Assembly: GCA_910577195.1 (NCBI GenBank)
Contig: CAJTLP010000002.1
Coordinates: forward strand, 1 to 64,000
Source: an uncultured Eubacterium sp.
GTDB lineage: Bacteria > Bacillota > Clostridia > Oscillospirales > Acutalibacteraceae
Direction of reading: 5' to 3'
DNA: 64,000 nt
The notes beneath the pieces were generated by a model. It searched no databases and was not told the DNA's origin. It saw only the letters and a list, made by a program, of their open reading frames with translations. Every line of letters begins with the position of its first letter. Position 1 is the first letter of the stretch. A program made the translations under genes and the position numbers. This document shows, in pieces, positions 41,877 through 50,986 of this stretch.

Positions 41877-43130
41877 ATGATTAACCAATCAAACGCGAAG
41901 GGTCTGAAAGGCATAAGCCGTGCAGTCCTGATAGCAGTAATTACTTTTATTCTCTCAATCGCAGTCTTTGCATCCACTGCTCTTGCAGGACTTGCAGCAC
42001 AGTACAATGTAGAGATTGTTATTGACAGCAATGATGCCATAGTAATTACGACCAATGAAACGGAACCAATCGAAATCCTGGCACAAGCAAATATCACCCT
42101 TGCAGACAGCGACAAGCTGGACATCAGCAATTTCACTTCAGGCGAGGGCGGAACAATCAAAATTGACAAGGCGAACAGCATCAACATTGAATTTGACAAG
42201 GTAATCAATACCTATACGCTTTATGAGGATACTGTAGGCGAAGCCCTTGAGAGTCTTGGAATCAAAATTGCTCCTAATGATAAAATCAATTATGAGCTGA
42301 CTGCTCCTGTACAGGACGGTATGGTCATTACCATCAGCTCATCAAAATCCGTAACCCTTAAGGCTGACGGAAAAACAGCAAAATATGCAATCCATCAGGG
42401 CACAGTTGCTGATTTGCTTTCCCTTGCACAGATAGAGCTCGGCAAGGACGACTACACAAAACCGTCACTTGACACAGAGCTCAAGGCAAATATGGCAGTA
42501 ACTGTTTACCGAGTAGAGTATAAAACGGTTACAAAAAAGGAAGCTGTTGCATTTAAAACCACTATTCAAAAGGATCCCTCAATGAACGAAGGCACACAGA
42601 AGGTTGTTTCCGACGGTGTGAAAGGTGAAGATGAGGTAACCTATGAGGTTAAATATGTAAATGGCAAGGAAAACAGTAAGAAAGAAACCGAACGCAAACG
42701 CACATCAGAACCTGTTAACAAGGTTGTTAAGCAGGGCACTAAAAAGGTTGTAACAACAACCGCAGCCCCTGCCGAAGTAAAATCAAACGGCGTTAAATCA
42801 AGAAACGGTTATACCGTCGGACAGAAGATTACAGGCAGATACACACATTACTGTGCCTGTGCAACCTGCAACGGCAATTCAAGAGGTATCACCTCCAGCG
42901 GTAAGAAAATCACAAACGGTATGGCTGATCCATACTATGTTGCCTGCAACTGGCTGCCGCTCGGCTCCGTAATCAAGGTTGACGGCAAGAATTATACCGT
43001 TGTTGACAGAGGCGGTTCAGGTCTTTCAACAGTCGGCAGAATTGACATTTTCACACCGGAGGGTCACGCAGCCTGCTACAGATACGGTACAGGCAGCTGC
43101 TCTATTGAGATTGTAAGACTCGGCTGGTAA
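41877..43130 (+). CDS. Cell-wall protein with DUF348, G5 and 3D domains (YabE/RpfB-like)
   Basis: A 417-residue protein. A signal peptide or anchor lies at residues 15-38 (VLIAVITFILSIAVFASTALA). Three DUF348 (ubiquitin-like) repeats follow (VEIVIDSNDAIVITTNETEP, SINIEFDKVINTYTLYEDTV and VTLKADGKTAKYAIHQGTVA), then a G5 domain (KEAVAFKTTIQKDPSMNEGT), a basic Thr-rich linker, and a C-terminal 3D double-psi barrel (GRYTHYCACATCNG, VVDRGGSGLSTVGRIDIF). Such proteins bind or cleave peptidoglycan and are linked to resuscitation and spore germination. The 3D acid triad is partly changed (DRGGSG for DTG). Confidence 0.88.
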   Translation: MINQSNAKGLKGISRAVLIAVITFILSIAVFASTALAGLAAQYNVEIVIDSNDAIVITTNETEPIEILAQANITLADSDKLDISNFTSGEGGTIKIDKANSINIEFDKVINTYTLYEDTVGEALESLGIKIAPNDKINYELTAPVQDGMVITISSSKSVTLKADGKTAKYAIHQGTVADLLSLAQIELGKDDYTKPSLDTELKANMAVTVYRVEYKTVTKKEAVAFKTTIQKDPSMNEGTQKVVSDGVKGEDEVTYEVKYVNGKENSKKETERKRTSEPVNKVVKQGTKKVVTTTAAPAEVKSNGVKSRNGYTVGQKITGRYTHYCACATCNGNSRGITSSGKKITNGMADPYYVACNWLPLGSVIKVDGKNYTVVDRGGSGLSTVGRIDIFTPEGHAACYRYGTGSCSIEIVRLGW

Positions 43131-43143
43131 CTATATAAAACAA

Positions 43144-43178
43144 AAGCAGTTATAGGGAGACCCTGTAACTGCTTATTT
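43144..43178. terminator. Bidirectional terminator
   Basis: AGCAGTTATAGGG and CCCTGTAACTGCT (43145-43173, one T-G pair) with AGA loop. Ends the 3D gene and the minus-strand XRE gene. Confidence 0.8.
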
Positions 43179-43376
43179 TTTATCTGTTCTTTCTAAAATA
43201 TAGTCTACTGAAACATTATGGAAATCAGCTATTGCGATTAAAATTTCAGGAGGAATTGTCCTTTGTCCGCTTTCATAATATGCATAGGTTCTCTGCGGCA
43301 AATTGATAGCCCTCCCCATTTGGCTTTGTGTTAAATCTGCGTCTTCCCGCAAGTCCCTTATTCGTTTAAACATCAT
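43173..43376 (-). CDS. Small XRE-family HTH regulator (collagen-like gene)
   Basis: A 67-residue one-domain HTH protein (KRIRDLREDADLTQSQMGRA, RTYAYYESGQRTIPPEILIA). It is divergent from the collagen-like/LRR gene. Its start region has GGTGATAG upstream. Two AGAAC-N-GTTCT palindromes lie in the shared region, one inside the promoter spacer of the large gene, so it is probably its direct repressor and autoregulated. Confidence 0.8.
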   Translation of the reverse strand: MMFKRIRDLREDADLTQSQMGRAINLPQRTYAYYESGQRTIPPEILIAIADFHNVSVDYILERTDKK

Positions 43377-43401
43377 ACTCTATCACCGAATTGATTATAT
43401 T

Positions 43402-43448
43402 ATAGAACAAATCGTTCTATTGACAGTTAGAACAGATTGTTCTATAAT
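43402..43448 (+). promoter_or_regulatory. Promoter with two XRE-type operators
   Basis: TTGACA (43420-43425), 17 bases, TATAAT (43443-43448). Operator 1, ATAGAAC-AAATC-GTTCTAT (43402-43420), abuts the -35. Operator 2, AGAACAGATTGTTCT (about 43429-43443), fills the spacer. Confidence 0.75.
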
Positions 43449-43481
43449 GGCTATGTAATCTTAAATTTACGGAGGTAGAAT

Positions 43482-45860
43482 ATGGAAAATCAAGTTGAAA
43501 ACAAAAATCCAAAGCAGAAAAAGAAAGTTATAACAAAAGTAGTATGCGTTGTTATAGCAATTTTACTTATGATAGGCATTGCATTTATTGTGGCAAATTA
43601 TGTACATAAAAATAATACCCTGCCTGCTTCTGCTGAGGTTAAGAACGGCTTATCAGCTTATGAGCTTGCTGTCCAGCAGGGATATAACGGCAGTCTTGAG
43701 GACTGGCTCAAATCTCTTGACGGCAAGTCTGCCTATGAAGTCGCAGTGGATAACGGATATTCAGGAACAGAGGACGAGTGGAACAAGGCAGTTGCTAATG
43801 TTTCTCAAAATAATGTAACAATCAAAAATGCAGAATTTTCAAAAGACGGTGATTTGATTATTACACTGTCAGACGAAACTACTATCAATGTGGGCAAAGC
43901 TGCAGGCTCTGACGGAAAAGATGGTACAAACGGAAAGAACGGCACGAATGGAACTAATGGCAAAAACGGTCGTAACGGAGCTGACGGAACCAATGGTATC
44001 AACGGCAAGGACGGCAAAAACGGAGCCGACGGAAAAGACGGCGTTAATGGTACGAATGGTGTCAATGGTAAAGACGGCATAAATGGAATGGACGGACAGG
44101 ACGGCAAGGGCATTTCATCCGCAAGCATTAACGAAAACGGTCAGCTTATCCTCACATTTTCAGACGGCTCAACGATAAACCTGGATAAAATCGTCGGCAC
44201 AAATGGACTCGACGGAGCAAAGGGTGAAAAAGGAGACAAGGGCGATAAGGGTGATAAAGGCGACACAGGTGCTGACGGTAAAAACGGTATTGACGGAAAA
44301 GACGGTTATGACGGTGTGGGTATTAGTACAATCGTTGTTACGGATGACGGAAATCTTGACATCACCTTATCCAACGGCACAACCTTAAATCTCGGCACAA
44401 TTAAGGGAGCAGACGGCAAGGATGGTGTTGACGGAAAAGATGGAAGAAACGGCATTGACGGTAAGGACGGTCGTGACGGAATAGACGGAAGAAACGGCAT
44501 TGATGGTAAGGACGGCTTGAATGGTACTGACGGACAGGATGGTCAAGACGGTATTGGTATCAGCAATGTCAATATCAATGCTGACGGCGAGCTCGTTCTC
44601 ACATTCTCTGATAATCAGACAATTAACCTTGGTTGCATTGTCGGCAAGGACGGAAAAGACGGAACAAATGGTCTTGACGGTATCAACGGTAAAGATGGAG
44701 CTAAAGGTGATAAGGGCGATACCGGTGAAAAAGGTGCAGACGGTAAGGACGGACTGAACGGCACAAACGGAATCGACGGCAAAGACGGTCAGGACGGTAT
44801 AGGCATTGACAATGTAACCATTTCCGATGATGGTGCACTGACTGTTACACTTACCAACGGCACAATATTAAATCTGGGTAACATCAAGGGCACTGACGGT
44901 ATCGGCATTTCAAAATCAGAAATCAATGCAGACGGTGAGCTTGTATTGACCTATACAAACGGTGATGTTAAAAATCTCGGCAAAATAACAGGCAGAGACG
45001 GAACAGACGGAGCTGACGGTACAGGAATAAAGAGCGTTACCCTTTCAACTGACGGTGAATTAATCATCACCCTTACAGACAATTCTGTTCTGAATCTCGG
45101 CAATGTCAAAGGTGAAAAAGGCGACAAAGGAGATAAGGGCGATACAGGTGCTGACGGCAAAGACGGTAAAGACGGCAGAGGTATTGCTAAAACCGAACTT
45201 GTCAATGGTGAATTGATTATTACTTATACTGACGGAACAAGTGATAATTTGGGCAATATAGGTGCAGAAGAAACAACAAATGATTACCTTATTTTCTCAT
45301 TACTTGAAGATAACACCTATGGTGTAGCCTTAAACACAAATTATACCAATAGCGTTATTGAAAATATAAATATCCCCTCCACATATAAAGGTTTACCTGT
45401 TACTATAATTAGGGATAATGCATTTAAAAATTCAAAAATTGAATCAATAAATATTCCTGATTCAATAACAGTTATAGGTAATAGTGCTTTTGAAAACTGC
45501 AAAAATATTACCGCTGTAACACTCCCAAAATGCTTAAAGACAATTGGAAGTTTTGCTTTTTGCTATACATCGCTTGAATATATATTTATACCTGAATCTG
45601 TTACTGTAATAGGTGCAGCTGCATTTGCAAGAACAGAGTTGAAAACAGCTGATTTTGAAAATAAAACAGGCTGGAATCAGCGTCAGCTGCAATCAAATTC
45701 TGATGATTTTCATCGTTATGGTAATTTGACAAATTCTGCCGATGTTTTATCCGAAAAAGATTTGTCCGTTCTCAATGCAGCAAGCAGGTTATCTCGTTTT
45801 GAATATTGGACAAATGGTTCAAATTCTTATTATTTATATAATAGATTTTTTAAAATGTAA
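43482..45860 (+). CDS. Membrane-anchored collagen-like / BspA-type LRR surface protein
   Basis: A 792-residue protein. A basic start and one membrane segment (VVCVVIAILLMIGIAFIVAN, about 20-40) anchor it with the bulk outside. Two short SAYE-(L/V)-AV-x-GY-G repeats follow (about 58-105). The central part (about 110-600) alternates Gly-X-Y collagen-like blocks (GKDG, GTNG, GDKG units) with eight beta-like modules of the type GIS--I-DG-L-ITLS--T-NLG-I-G. The C-terminal part has BspA/LRR_5 repeats (IPSTYKGLPVTIIRDNAF, IPDSITVIGNSAFENC, IPESVTVIGAAAFA) and a short Tyr-rich end. It is probably an extended adhesin. GGAGG precedes the start. Regulated by the divergent XRE gene. Confidence 0.85.
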   Translation: MENQVENKNPKQKKKVITKVVCVVIAILLMIGIAFIVANYVHKNNTLPASAEVKNGLSAYELAVQQGYNGSLEDWLKSLDGKSAYEVAVDNGYSGTEDEWNKAVANVSQNNVTIKNAEFSKDGDLIITLSDETTINVGKAAGSDGKDGTNGKNGTNGTNGKNGRNGADGTNGINGKDGKNGADGKDGVNGTNGVNGKDGINGMDGQDGKGISSASINENGQLILTFSDGSTINLDKIVGTNGLDGAKGEKGDKGDKGDKGDTGADGKNGIDGKDGYDGVGISTIVVTDDGNLDITLSNGTTLNLGTIKGADGKDGVDGKDGRNGIDGKDGRDGIDGRNGIDGKDGLNGTDGQDGQDGIGISNVNINADGELVLTFSDNQTINLGCIVGKDGKDGTNGLDGINGKDGAKGDKGDTGEKGADGKDGLNGTNGIDGKDGQDGIGIDNVTISDDGALTVTLTNGTILNLGNIKGTDGIGISKSEINADGELVLTYTNGDVKNLGKITGRDGTDGADGTGIKSVTLSTDGELIITLTDNSVLNLGNVKGEKGDKGDKGDTGADGKDGKDGRGIAKTELVNGELIITYTDGTSDNLGNIGAEETTNDYLIFSLLEDNTYGVALNTNYTNSVIENINIPSTYKGLPVTIIRDNAFKNSKIESINIPDSITVIGNSAFENCKNITAVTLPKCLKTIGSFAFCYTSLEYIFIPESVTVIGAAAFARTELKTADFENKTGWNQRQLQSNSDDFHRYGNLTNSADVLSEKDLSVLNAASRLSRFEYWTNGSNSYYLYNRFFKM
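43903..45170 (+). repeat. DNA repeats encoding collagen-like Gly-X-Y and beta modules
   Basis: Repetitive GGNAANGANGGN-type codons (for example GACGGAAAAGACGG and AACGGCAT blocks) with eight module-sized copies spaced roughly 120-180 bases. Likely subject to slippage and recombination. Confidence 0.75.
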
Positions 45861-45871
45861 ATAAAAAATTC

Positions 45872-45907
45872 AAAAAGCCATTGATTGTTGAAAATCAATG
45901 GCTTTTT
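45872..45907 (+). terminator. Terminator of the collagen-like gene
   Basis: AAAAAGCCATTGATT (45872-45886) and AATCAATGGCTTTTT (45893-45907). Confidence 0.85.
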
Positions 45908-45908
45908 G

Positions 45909-45937
45909 TTGACTTATGGGCAGAAACATAGTAAAAT
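45909..45937 (+). promoter_or_regulatory. glyQS promoter
   Basis: TTGACT (45909-45914), 17 bases, TAAAAT (45932-45937). The leader of about 35 bases is too short for a T-box. Confidence 0.6.
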
Positions 45938-45976
45938 GATAAATGTTAAAAAGCATTCTATTGGAGGTTTAATCAT

Positions 45977-47356
45977 ATGCTTAACACAGAGAAATCAATG
46001 GAAAAAGTAGTAGCACTTTGCAAGGGCAGAGGTTTTATTTTTCCGGGAAGTGATATTTACGGCGGTCTTGCAAACACATGGGACTACGGTCCTTTGGGCA
46101 CAAGACTTAAGAACAATGTAAAGGACACCTGGAGAAAAAGATTTATTCAGGAGAGAAAGAACAGCTATGAGGTTGATGCGGACATCCTTATGCACCCAAG
46201 AGTATGGGAGGCAAGCGGTCACGTTTCTTCTTTCTCAGACCCACTGCTTGACTGCAAAGAATGTAAAATGCGTCACAGAGCAGACAATCTTATTGACGAT
46301 TTCAACCCTGATGCACACGCAGACGGTATGACGAAGGAAGAGATGTTCCAGTACATCAAGGATAACAGCATCCCATGTCCGAACTGCGGCAAGCACAACT
46401 TTACCGACATCAGAGAATTCAACCTTATGTTCCAGACCTTCAGAGGCGTTACAAACGACAGCAAGAGCGTCATTTATCTCCGTCCTGAAAATGCACAGGG
46501 TGAGTATGTAAATTACGTTAACGTTCAGCGCACTATGCGTGCTAAGCTTCCGTTCTCAATCGGTCAGATTGGTAAAGCATTCAGAAATGAGATTACACCG
46601 GGTAACTTCACATTCAGAACAATCGAGTTTGAGCAGATGGAATTCCAGACCTTCTGCAAAGAGGGCACAGACACCGAGCTTTATGATTATTTCAAGGAAT
46701 ACGGTAAAAAATATTTTGAGGACTTAGGTATTCCTGCCGATCATCTCCGTTTCCACGATCACGAAAAGCTTGCACATTATGCTAAGGCAGCATGTGACAT
46801 TGAGTTCCTCTTCCCATTCGGCTGGGGCGAAATCAACGGCACACACAACAGAACAGACTTTGACCTTACAAGACATCAGGAATACAGCGGTCAGAAAATG
46901 GAATACCTTGACCCTGTTACAAACGAAAAATATATTCCTTACATTATTGAGTCAACCTACGGTCTTGACAGAACGGTTCTCGCTCTTCTTTGCGAGGCAT
47001 ATGATGAAGAGGTTATCGACGCTGAAAAGAATGACACAAGGGTTGTTCTTCATCTCAGTCCGGCAGTTGCACCTTACAAAGCTGCTGTATTGTCTCTTTC
47101 CAAAAAGCTTTCAGACAAGGCTTGGGAAATCTGCGACAACCTCAGCAAGTCCTTTATGTGTGACTTTGACGAAACAGGCTCAATCGGTAAAAGATACCGC
47201 CGTGAGGATGAAATCGGTACACCTTACTGCATCACCTATGACTTTGAGTCAGAGGAGGACGGCTGTGTAACCGTACGTGACCGTGACACTATGGAGCAGG
47301 TAAGAATTCCGATTACAGAGCTTGAAGCATTTATTAAAGAAAAAATTAATTTCTAA
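45977..47356 (+). CDS. glyQS: Glycyl-tRNA synthetase, one-chain (alpha2) type
   Basis: A 459-residue class II synthetase. RGFIFPGSDIYGGLANTWDYG is the N-terminal signature, and the motif-2 region is LMFQTF with YLRPENAQGEYVNY. FRNEITPGNFTFRTIEFEQME and ESTYGLDRTVLALL (motif 3) follow, then the anticodon-binding domain. Cys pairs at CKECKM and CPNCGKHN suggest a zinc site. The usual Firmicutes two-subunit genes glyQ/glyS are not seen. GGAGG precedes the start. Confidence 0.95.
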   Translation: MLNTEKSMEKVVALCKGRGFIFPGSDIYGGLANTWDYGPLGTRLKNNVKDTWRKRFIQERKNSYEVDADILMHPRVWEASGHVSSFSDPLLDCKECKMRHRADNLIDDFNPDAHADGMTKEEMFQYIKDNSIPCPNCGKHNFTDIREFNLMFQTFRGVTNDSKSVIYLRPENAQGEYVNYVNVQRTMRAKLPFSIGQIGKAFRNEITPGNFTFRTIEFEQMEFQTFCKEGTDTELYDYFKEYGKKYFEDLGIPADHLRFHDHEKLAHYAKAACDIEFLFPFGWGEINGTHNRTDFDLTRHQEYSGQKMEYLDPVTNEKYIPYIIESTYGLDRTVLALLCEAYDEEVIDAEKNDTRVVLHLSPAVAPYKAAVLSLSKKLSDKAWEICDNLSKSFMCDFDETGSIGKRYRREDEIGTPYCITYDFESEEDGCVTVRDRDTMEQVRIPITELEAFIKEKINF

Positions 47357-47385
47357 CCGATTTACGATGAAAAGAGAGTGCGATT

Positions 47386-48768
47386 ATGAACAAAATTAAC
47401 AGATCACTTGTTAAATCACAGGCACGTCAAATCATTAAGGGTAAAGTATTTTACCTGTTTCTCATCACATTTATTGTCACCCTTCTTACAGGAGGAGTCA
47501 CATCTGTATTCAATGTTTCAAACAACTATGATAACCTGTATGATGATTTAGATAAATACTACAGTGATGATTTCTTCTCCGATTATGGCGACGACCATGA
47601 TTATGATTTTGATGATTTCTACAATGATAACAACAATCCGATAGAGGGTTTTGATTATGACAAAGCAGGCAATCTTGATTTAAAGGTATCTAAGCCTGCA
47701 GGAGAAATCACGCAGCAAACAGCATCAGTATCCATACTTGCCGGTTTCGGTGCGCTTATTTCGTGTATTATCGCAATCGTTTTTGCTCCGCTGTCTGTTA
47801 CGCTTTCAGGTATGTATGTTTCTCTCATCAAGCGTAATGCGAACGCACGCTTTGATTTGGGTAAGGAGCTCAGCGGCGTTTTCAAAAACTCCTTTAACAA
47901 TACGTATTTAAACAAGCTTATTCTTCAGGTTTTAATTGGTCTGATTTCATTTGGTCTTTGTCTGTTATTTCTTGTACCGGGAATTATATTCCACTACAGC
48001 TCATATTTTTCACTTCAGATTATGAATGAGTATCCTAACTTAAAGCCGACGGAAGCAATCAAGCTTTCCAAAAAGATTGTTAAGGGCAACCGATGGGAAC
48101 TGTTTGTATATGACCTGAGCTTTATTCCCTGGTATCTTTTAATGTTCATCACCTTTGGTTTTGCAGGAATATATGTAGAGCCTTATATTATGACTGCTAC
48201 TGCCCTTTATTACGAGAATTTCCGTTTAAGAGCATTGGCAGACGGCAGAATTACTGAGGATGATTTCCTGTCTGATGAAGAACGTATTATGAAATATAAC
48301 AACGTTAACTTCAACAACGGATATCAGCAGAATCCATATTATAATCCGAATGCAGGCTTTGAACAGAATGCAGGATATCAGCCGTATCAGGCAACTGCAC
48401 AGACAGTTGTAAACAACAACGGTACTTTCTATACACCTGATTTCAGTCCGATTGATCCGTTCAATCCGTTTGCAAATCCGATGCAGACACCGCCATATCA
48501 GCAGCCTCAGGGTAATGGATATTATACTCCACCGCAGCAGCCGACAGGCAATCCATATTATAATCCTGCACCAAATGCTGAGCAGCAAAATCATAATCAG
48601 TACTACAACAATCAGCCAAACACTGCTGAACAGCAGACAAATCCTGATCAGCCGACTGAACCGCAGACACAGGATAATCCGTCTGCGCCAAGCTACTATA
48701 ACCCTCCTCAGGAGAGCGAAAGCTATAATGATGCGGACAACAACAATAGTGCTGAAAATGATGAATAA
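47386..48768 (+). CDS. DUF975 membrane protein with Q/N/P/Y-rich C-terminal tail
   Basis: A 460-residue protein. Residues 1-300 follow the DUF975 family: membrane segment VFYLFLITFIVTLLTGG, an outside acidic Asp/Tyr-rich loop (about 48-100), then membrane segments at about 118-142, 180-205, 240-262. LRALADGRITEDDFLSDEERI marks the end of the domain. The last 155 residues are low-complexity, with repeats of PYYNP, QQPQ and NNQ units. This tail is similar in composition to the N-termini of the 629 and 2372 proteins. It follows glyQS by 29 bases and is probably co-transcribed. Role unknown. Confidence 0.8.
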   Translation: MNKINRSLVKSQARQIIKGKVFYLFLITFIVTLLTGGVTSVFNVSNNYDNLYDDLDKYYSDDFFSDYGDDHDYDFDDFYNDNNNPIEGFDYDKAGNLDLKVSKPAGEITQQTASVSILAGFGALISCIIAIVFAPLSVTLSGMYVSLIKRNANARFDLGKELSGVFKNSFNNTYLNKLILQVLIGLISFGLCLLFLVPGIIFHYSSYFSLQIMNEYPNLKPTEAIKLSKKIVKGNRWELFVYDLSFIPWYLLMFITFGFAGIYVEPYIMTATALYYENFRLRALADGRITEDDFLSDEERIMKYNNVNFNNGYQQNPYYNPNAGFEQNAGYQPYQATAQTVVNNNGTFYTPDFSPIDPFNPFANPMQTPPYQQPQGNGYYTPPQQPTGNPYYNPAPNAEQQNHNQYYNNQPNTAEQQTNPDQPTEPQTQDNPSAPSYYNPPQESESYNDADNNNSAENDE

Positions 48769-48773
48769 CAAAT

Positions 48774-48808
48774 CAAAAGAGGTATGAGCTTTGCTCATAC
48801 CTCTTTTG
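48774..48808. terminator. Bidirectional terminator
   Basis: CAAAAGAGGTATGAGC (48774-48789) and its complement (48793-48808) with TTT loop. Confidence 0.9.
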
Positions 48809-48810
48809 AT

Positions 48811-50898
48811 TTAACCATTTACTTTTTTACCGTTTTTAAAGGAATATGAAATTTCTGTACCGCCGTAATTCTTCAGGCCTTTGATTTTACCTGACCAATC
48901 TTTCGGCAGTGCCTCATTCTTCAGCATCTCAGCTATACCTGCAGTAACACCGAAATTACCGTCAATCTGGAATGGCGGATGTGCATCAAACAGATTCGGA
49001 TAAGAGCCGCCGCCATTATGAAGATTAATAACAGGGCTGATATATGTAAGCTGCTGCTTAATAAGTCTCAGTGCATTTTCACCATTTCTGAGCCTTGCCC
49101 AAAGGCAGACCTTCCAGCCGAGTGACCAGCCTGTGCCGCCGAAGCCACGAACTTCAAGAGATTTCTCAGCAGCTTTATTAAGCTCCTCGCTCTGAATAAA
49201 TCTGGATGGATAAATGCAATACAGATGACTTACATGCCTGTGGTGAATTTCAGTCTCCTCAAATTCCTCTGCCCATTCAGGTATTCTTCCGTCGGATGCA
49301 ACCTTTACCTGTTCAATACAAGGTGCGTCGAGTCCGAGCTCCCTGCAATTGGCAAAGAAATCGTAAAGGATCTCCCTGTCCATTGACGGCATATAGGACG
49401 GAGCAAATGTAAAGCCGTTGTCTCTGTAATTATTCTCAGGGCTGATTGACGGACAGGTAACAAGCTCGCCGTCCTTTTCCACAAGGAAGTCTTTGAAAAA
49501 TGCAAGACATCCTTCAAAAAGCGGAATAAGCTCAGACTTATAATCCTCATCATTTGTATAAAGATAATGTTCATAAAGCTGATTCAGGAACCACGCTGCA
49601 CTCATATTCCACACAGCATACTGCACAGCATCACCGTCACCGTTAGGATAGCCTGCGGGATAGGTTGCTCCCCAAATATCACTGTTATGGTGTGCACAAA
49701 AGCCAGAACAGTCATAATAGTCCTTAGCCGTAACTCTTCCATTCACACTCATTTTTTTAACAAGCTCAAACAATGGTTCAAAGCATTCGGAAAGATTTGC
49801 AATATCCGTACACCAGTAGTTCATCTCCGTATTAATGTTAACGGTATAGCTCGAGGACCAGGGTGCTCTCAGCTTCGTATTCCATATGCCCTGCAGGGTC
49901 ATGGCGTTTGTGCCCTTTCGCGAGGCGGATATTGTAAGATATCTTCCGTACTGGAACAGCAGTGCGATAAGCGCATTATCATCATTATTCTTTTTCATAC
50001 GCTTGATACGTTTATCGGTTGTAAGGTCACTGCGTGAGCCATCAAGCTCAAACTCAACCCTGTTAAATAAGGATGAAAAATCCGCTTTGTGCTCAGACAA
50101 AAGACTTTCATATGCTTTCATATTTTTAAAATAATCAAAAGCCCTCTTCTGCGCATCCGCATCAGGCATGGACTGAAAATCCATAAAGGAAGTTGCAAGC
50201 GATACCAAAAGTGTAGTATCTTTCTGATTACGCACTTCAATACAATCACCTGAAAATACTGCATTTCCAAGCACTTTAACTGCACCGCAGAACTTCATTC
50301 CCCTGTCGCCCTGTACAACTGTTTCGCCGCTGTTATAATATGGAGGCATACACACCTCAGGCGCCTGACCCATAATAACGAGACAATCCTCAACCGCTTT
50401 ACAGCTGTGCTTAAGCTGACTGTCAAGACGAACCTTAAAGCTGACCCCTGATTCGCTGTGAATATTTATCACCATAAGCTGTGCAGGATAGGATACAAAA
50501 ACGGTTTCCTTAAAGCCTTTTGCTTCAACCGTAGCTATACCTGTAGAAAGATCAAGGCATCTTTTATAATTTTTCTTCGATACATTGGAATACTCTATAA
50601 TCAAATCACCGAAAGGAAGATATGCCTCAGACCAATGGCCGTGCATATCCTTATTCAGAATATCCTTTGCATTCTTATAATCCTTTTCAAATATGGCTTT
50701 TCTTACGCTGTCAAGATATTTATGAGCATCTTTTTTATTCAGATCCTTTGGATAACCTGACCAAAGGCTGTCCTCATTTAATGCAATCCTCTCCTTCTTA
50801 AGATTGCCGAACACGAGTCCGCCTATACGGCCGTTTCCAACAGGTAATGACTGCTCAAAATACTTTGCTTTTTTGTTATAAAATAAAATATTTTCCAT
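48811..50898 (-). CDS. GH95-family alpha-L-fucosidase-like glycoside hydrolase
   Basis: A 695-residue enzyme, cytosolic (no signal peptide). The GH95 pattern is clear: FEQSLPVGNGRIGGLVFG and ALNEDSLWSG at the N-terminal beta domain, INTEMNYWCTDIANLSE and CAHHNSDIWGAT in the (alpha/alpha)6 barrel, HHRHVSHLYCIYP, and DAHPPFQIDGNFG near the end. These carry the catalytic acid region and the Asn/Asp residues that activate water in the family. Members cleave terminal alpha-L-fucose (or galactose) of host or plant glycans. No ribosome site lies before the ATG; the -10 ends six bases upstream, so the message is probably leaderless. Confidence 0.88.
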   Translation of the reverse strand: MENILFYNKKAKYFEQSLPVGNGRIGGLVFGNLKKERIALNEDSLWSGYPKDLNKKDAHKYLDSVRKAIFEKDYKNAKDILNKDMHGHWSEAYLPFGDLIIEYSNVSKKNYKRCLDLSTGIATVEAKGFKETVFVSYPAQLMVINIHSESGVSFKVRLDSQLKHSCKAVEDCLVIMGQAPEVCMPPYYNSGETVVQGDRGMKFCGAVKVLGNAVFSGDCIEVRNQKDTTLLVSLATSFMDFQSMPDADAQKRAFDYFKNMKAYESLLSEHKADFSSLFNRVEFELDGSRSDLTTDKRIKRMKKNNDDNALIALLFQYGRYLTISASRKGTNAMTLQGIWNTKLRAPWSSSYTVNINTEMNYWCTDIANLSECFEPLFELVKKMSVNGRVTAKDYYDCSGFCAHHNSDIWGATYPAGYPNGDGDAVQYAVWNMSAAWFLNQLYEHYLYTNDEDYKSELIPLFEGCLAFFKDFLVEKDGELVTCPSISPENNYRDNGFTFAPSYMPSMDREILYDFFANCRELGLDAPCIEQVKVASDGRIPEWAEEFEETEIHHRHVSHLYCIYPSRFIQSEELNKAAEKSLEVRGFGGTGWSLGWKVCLWARLRNGENALRLIKQQLTYISPVINLHNGGGSYPNLFDAHPPFQIDGNFGVTAGIAEMLKNEALPKDWSGKIKGLKNYGGTEISYSFKNGKKVNG

Positions 50899-50904
50899 AA
50901 TTTG

Positions 50905-50956
50905 ATTGTACTTTATTTAATATAAAATTGCAAGAAAAATAAAACTGTGCTAAAAT
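50905..50956. promoter_or_regulatory. Divergent promoters sharing one palindromic -35 (TTGCAA)
   Basis: Plus strand: TTGCAA (50928-50933), 17 bases, TAAAAT (50951-50956). Minus strand: the same TTGCAA read backward, 17 bases, TACAAT (50910-50905), then six bases to the GH95 ATG. Confidence 0.6.
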
Positions 50957-50986
50957 AAATATAGAATAAAGAAAGGGGTATTCTTT

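Noticed and set aside
43903..45170. Regular repeats that might suggest a CRISPR array
   Set aside because: The repeats are coding, unequal in length and keep the reading frame; no cas genes are near.
43805..45205. Long antisense ORFs (Pro/Ser-rich) opposite the collagen-like gene
   Set aside because: They are the expected reverse reading of Gly-Asp/Asn/Lys repeats, have no ribosome site and no known fold.
45908..45976. T-box riboswitch before glyQS
   Set aside because: The promoter leaves a leader of only about 35 bases and no T-box sequence is present.
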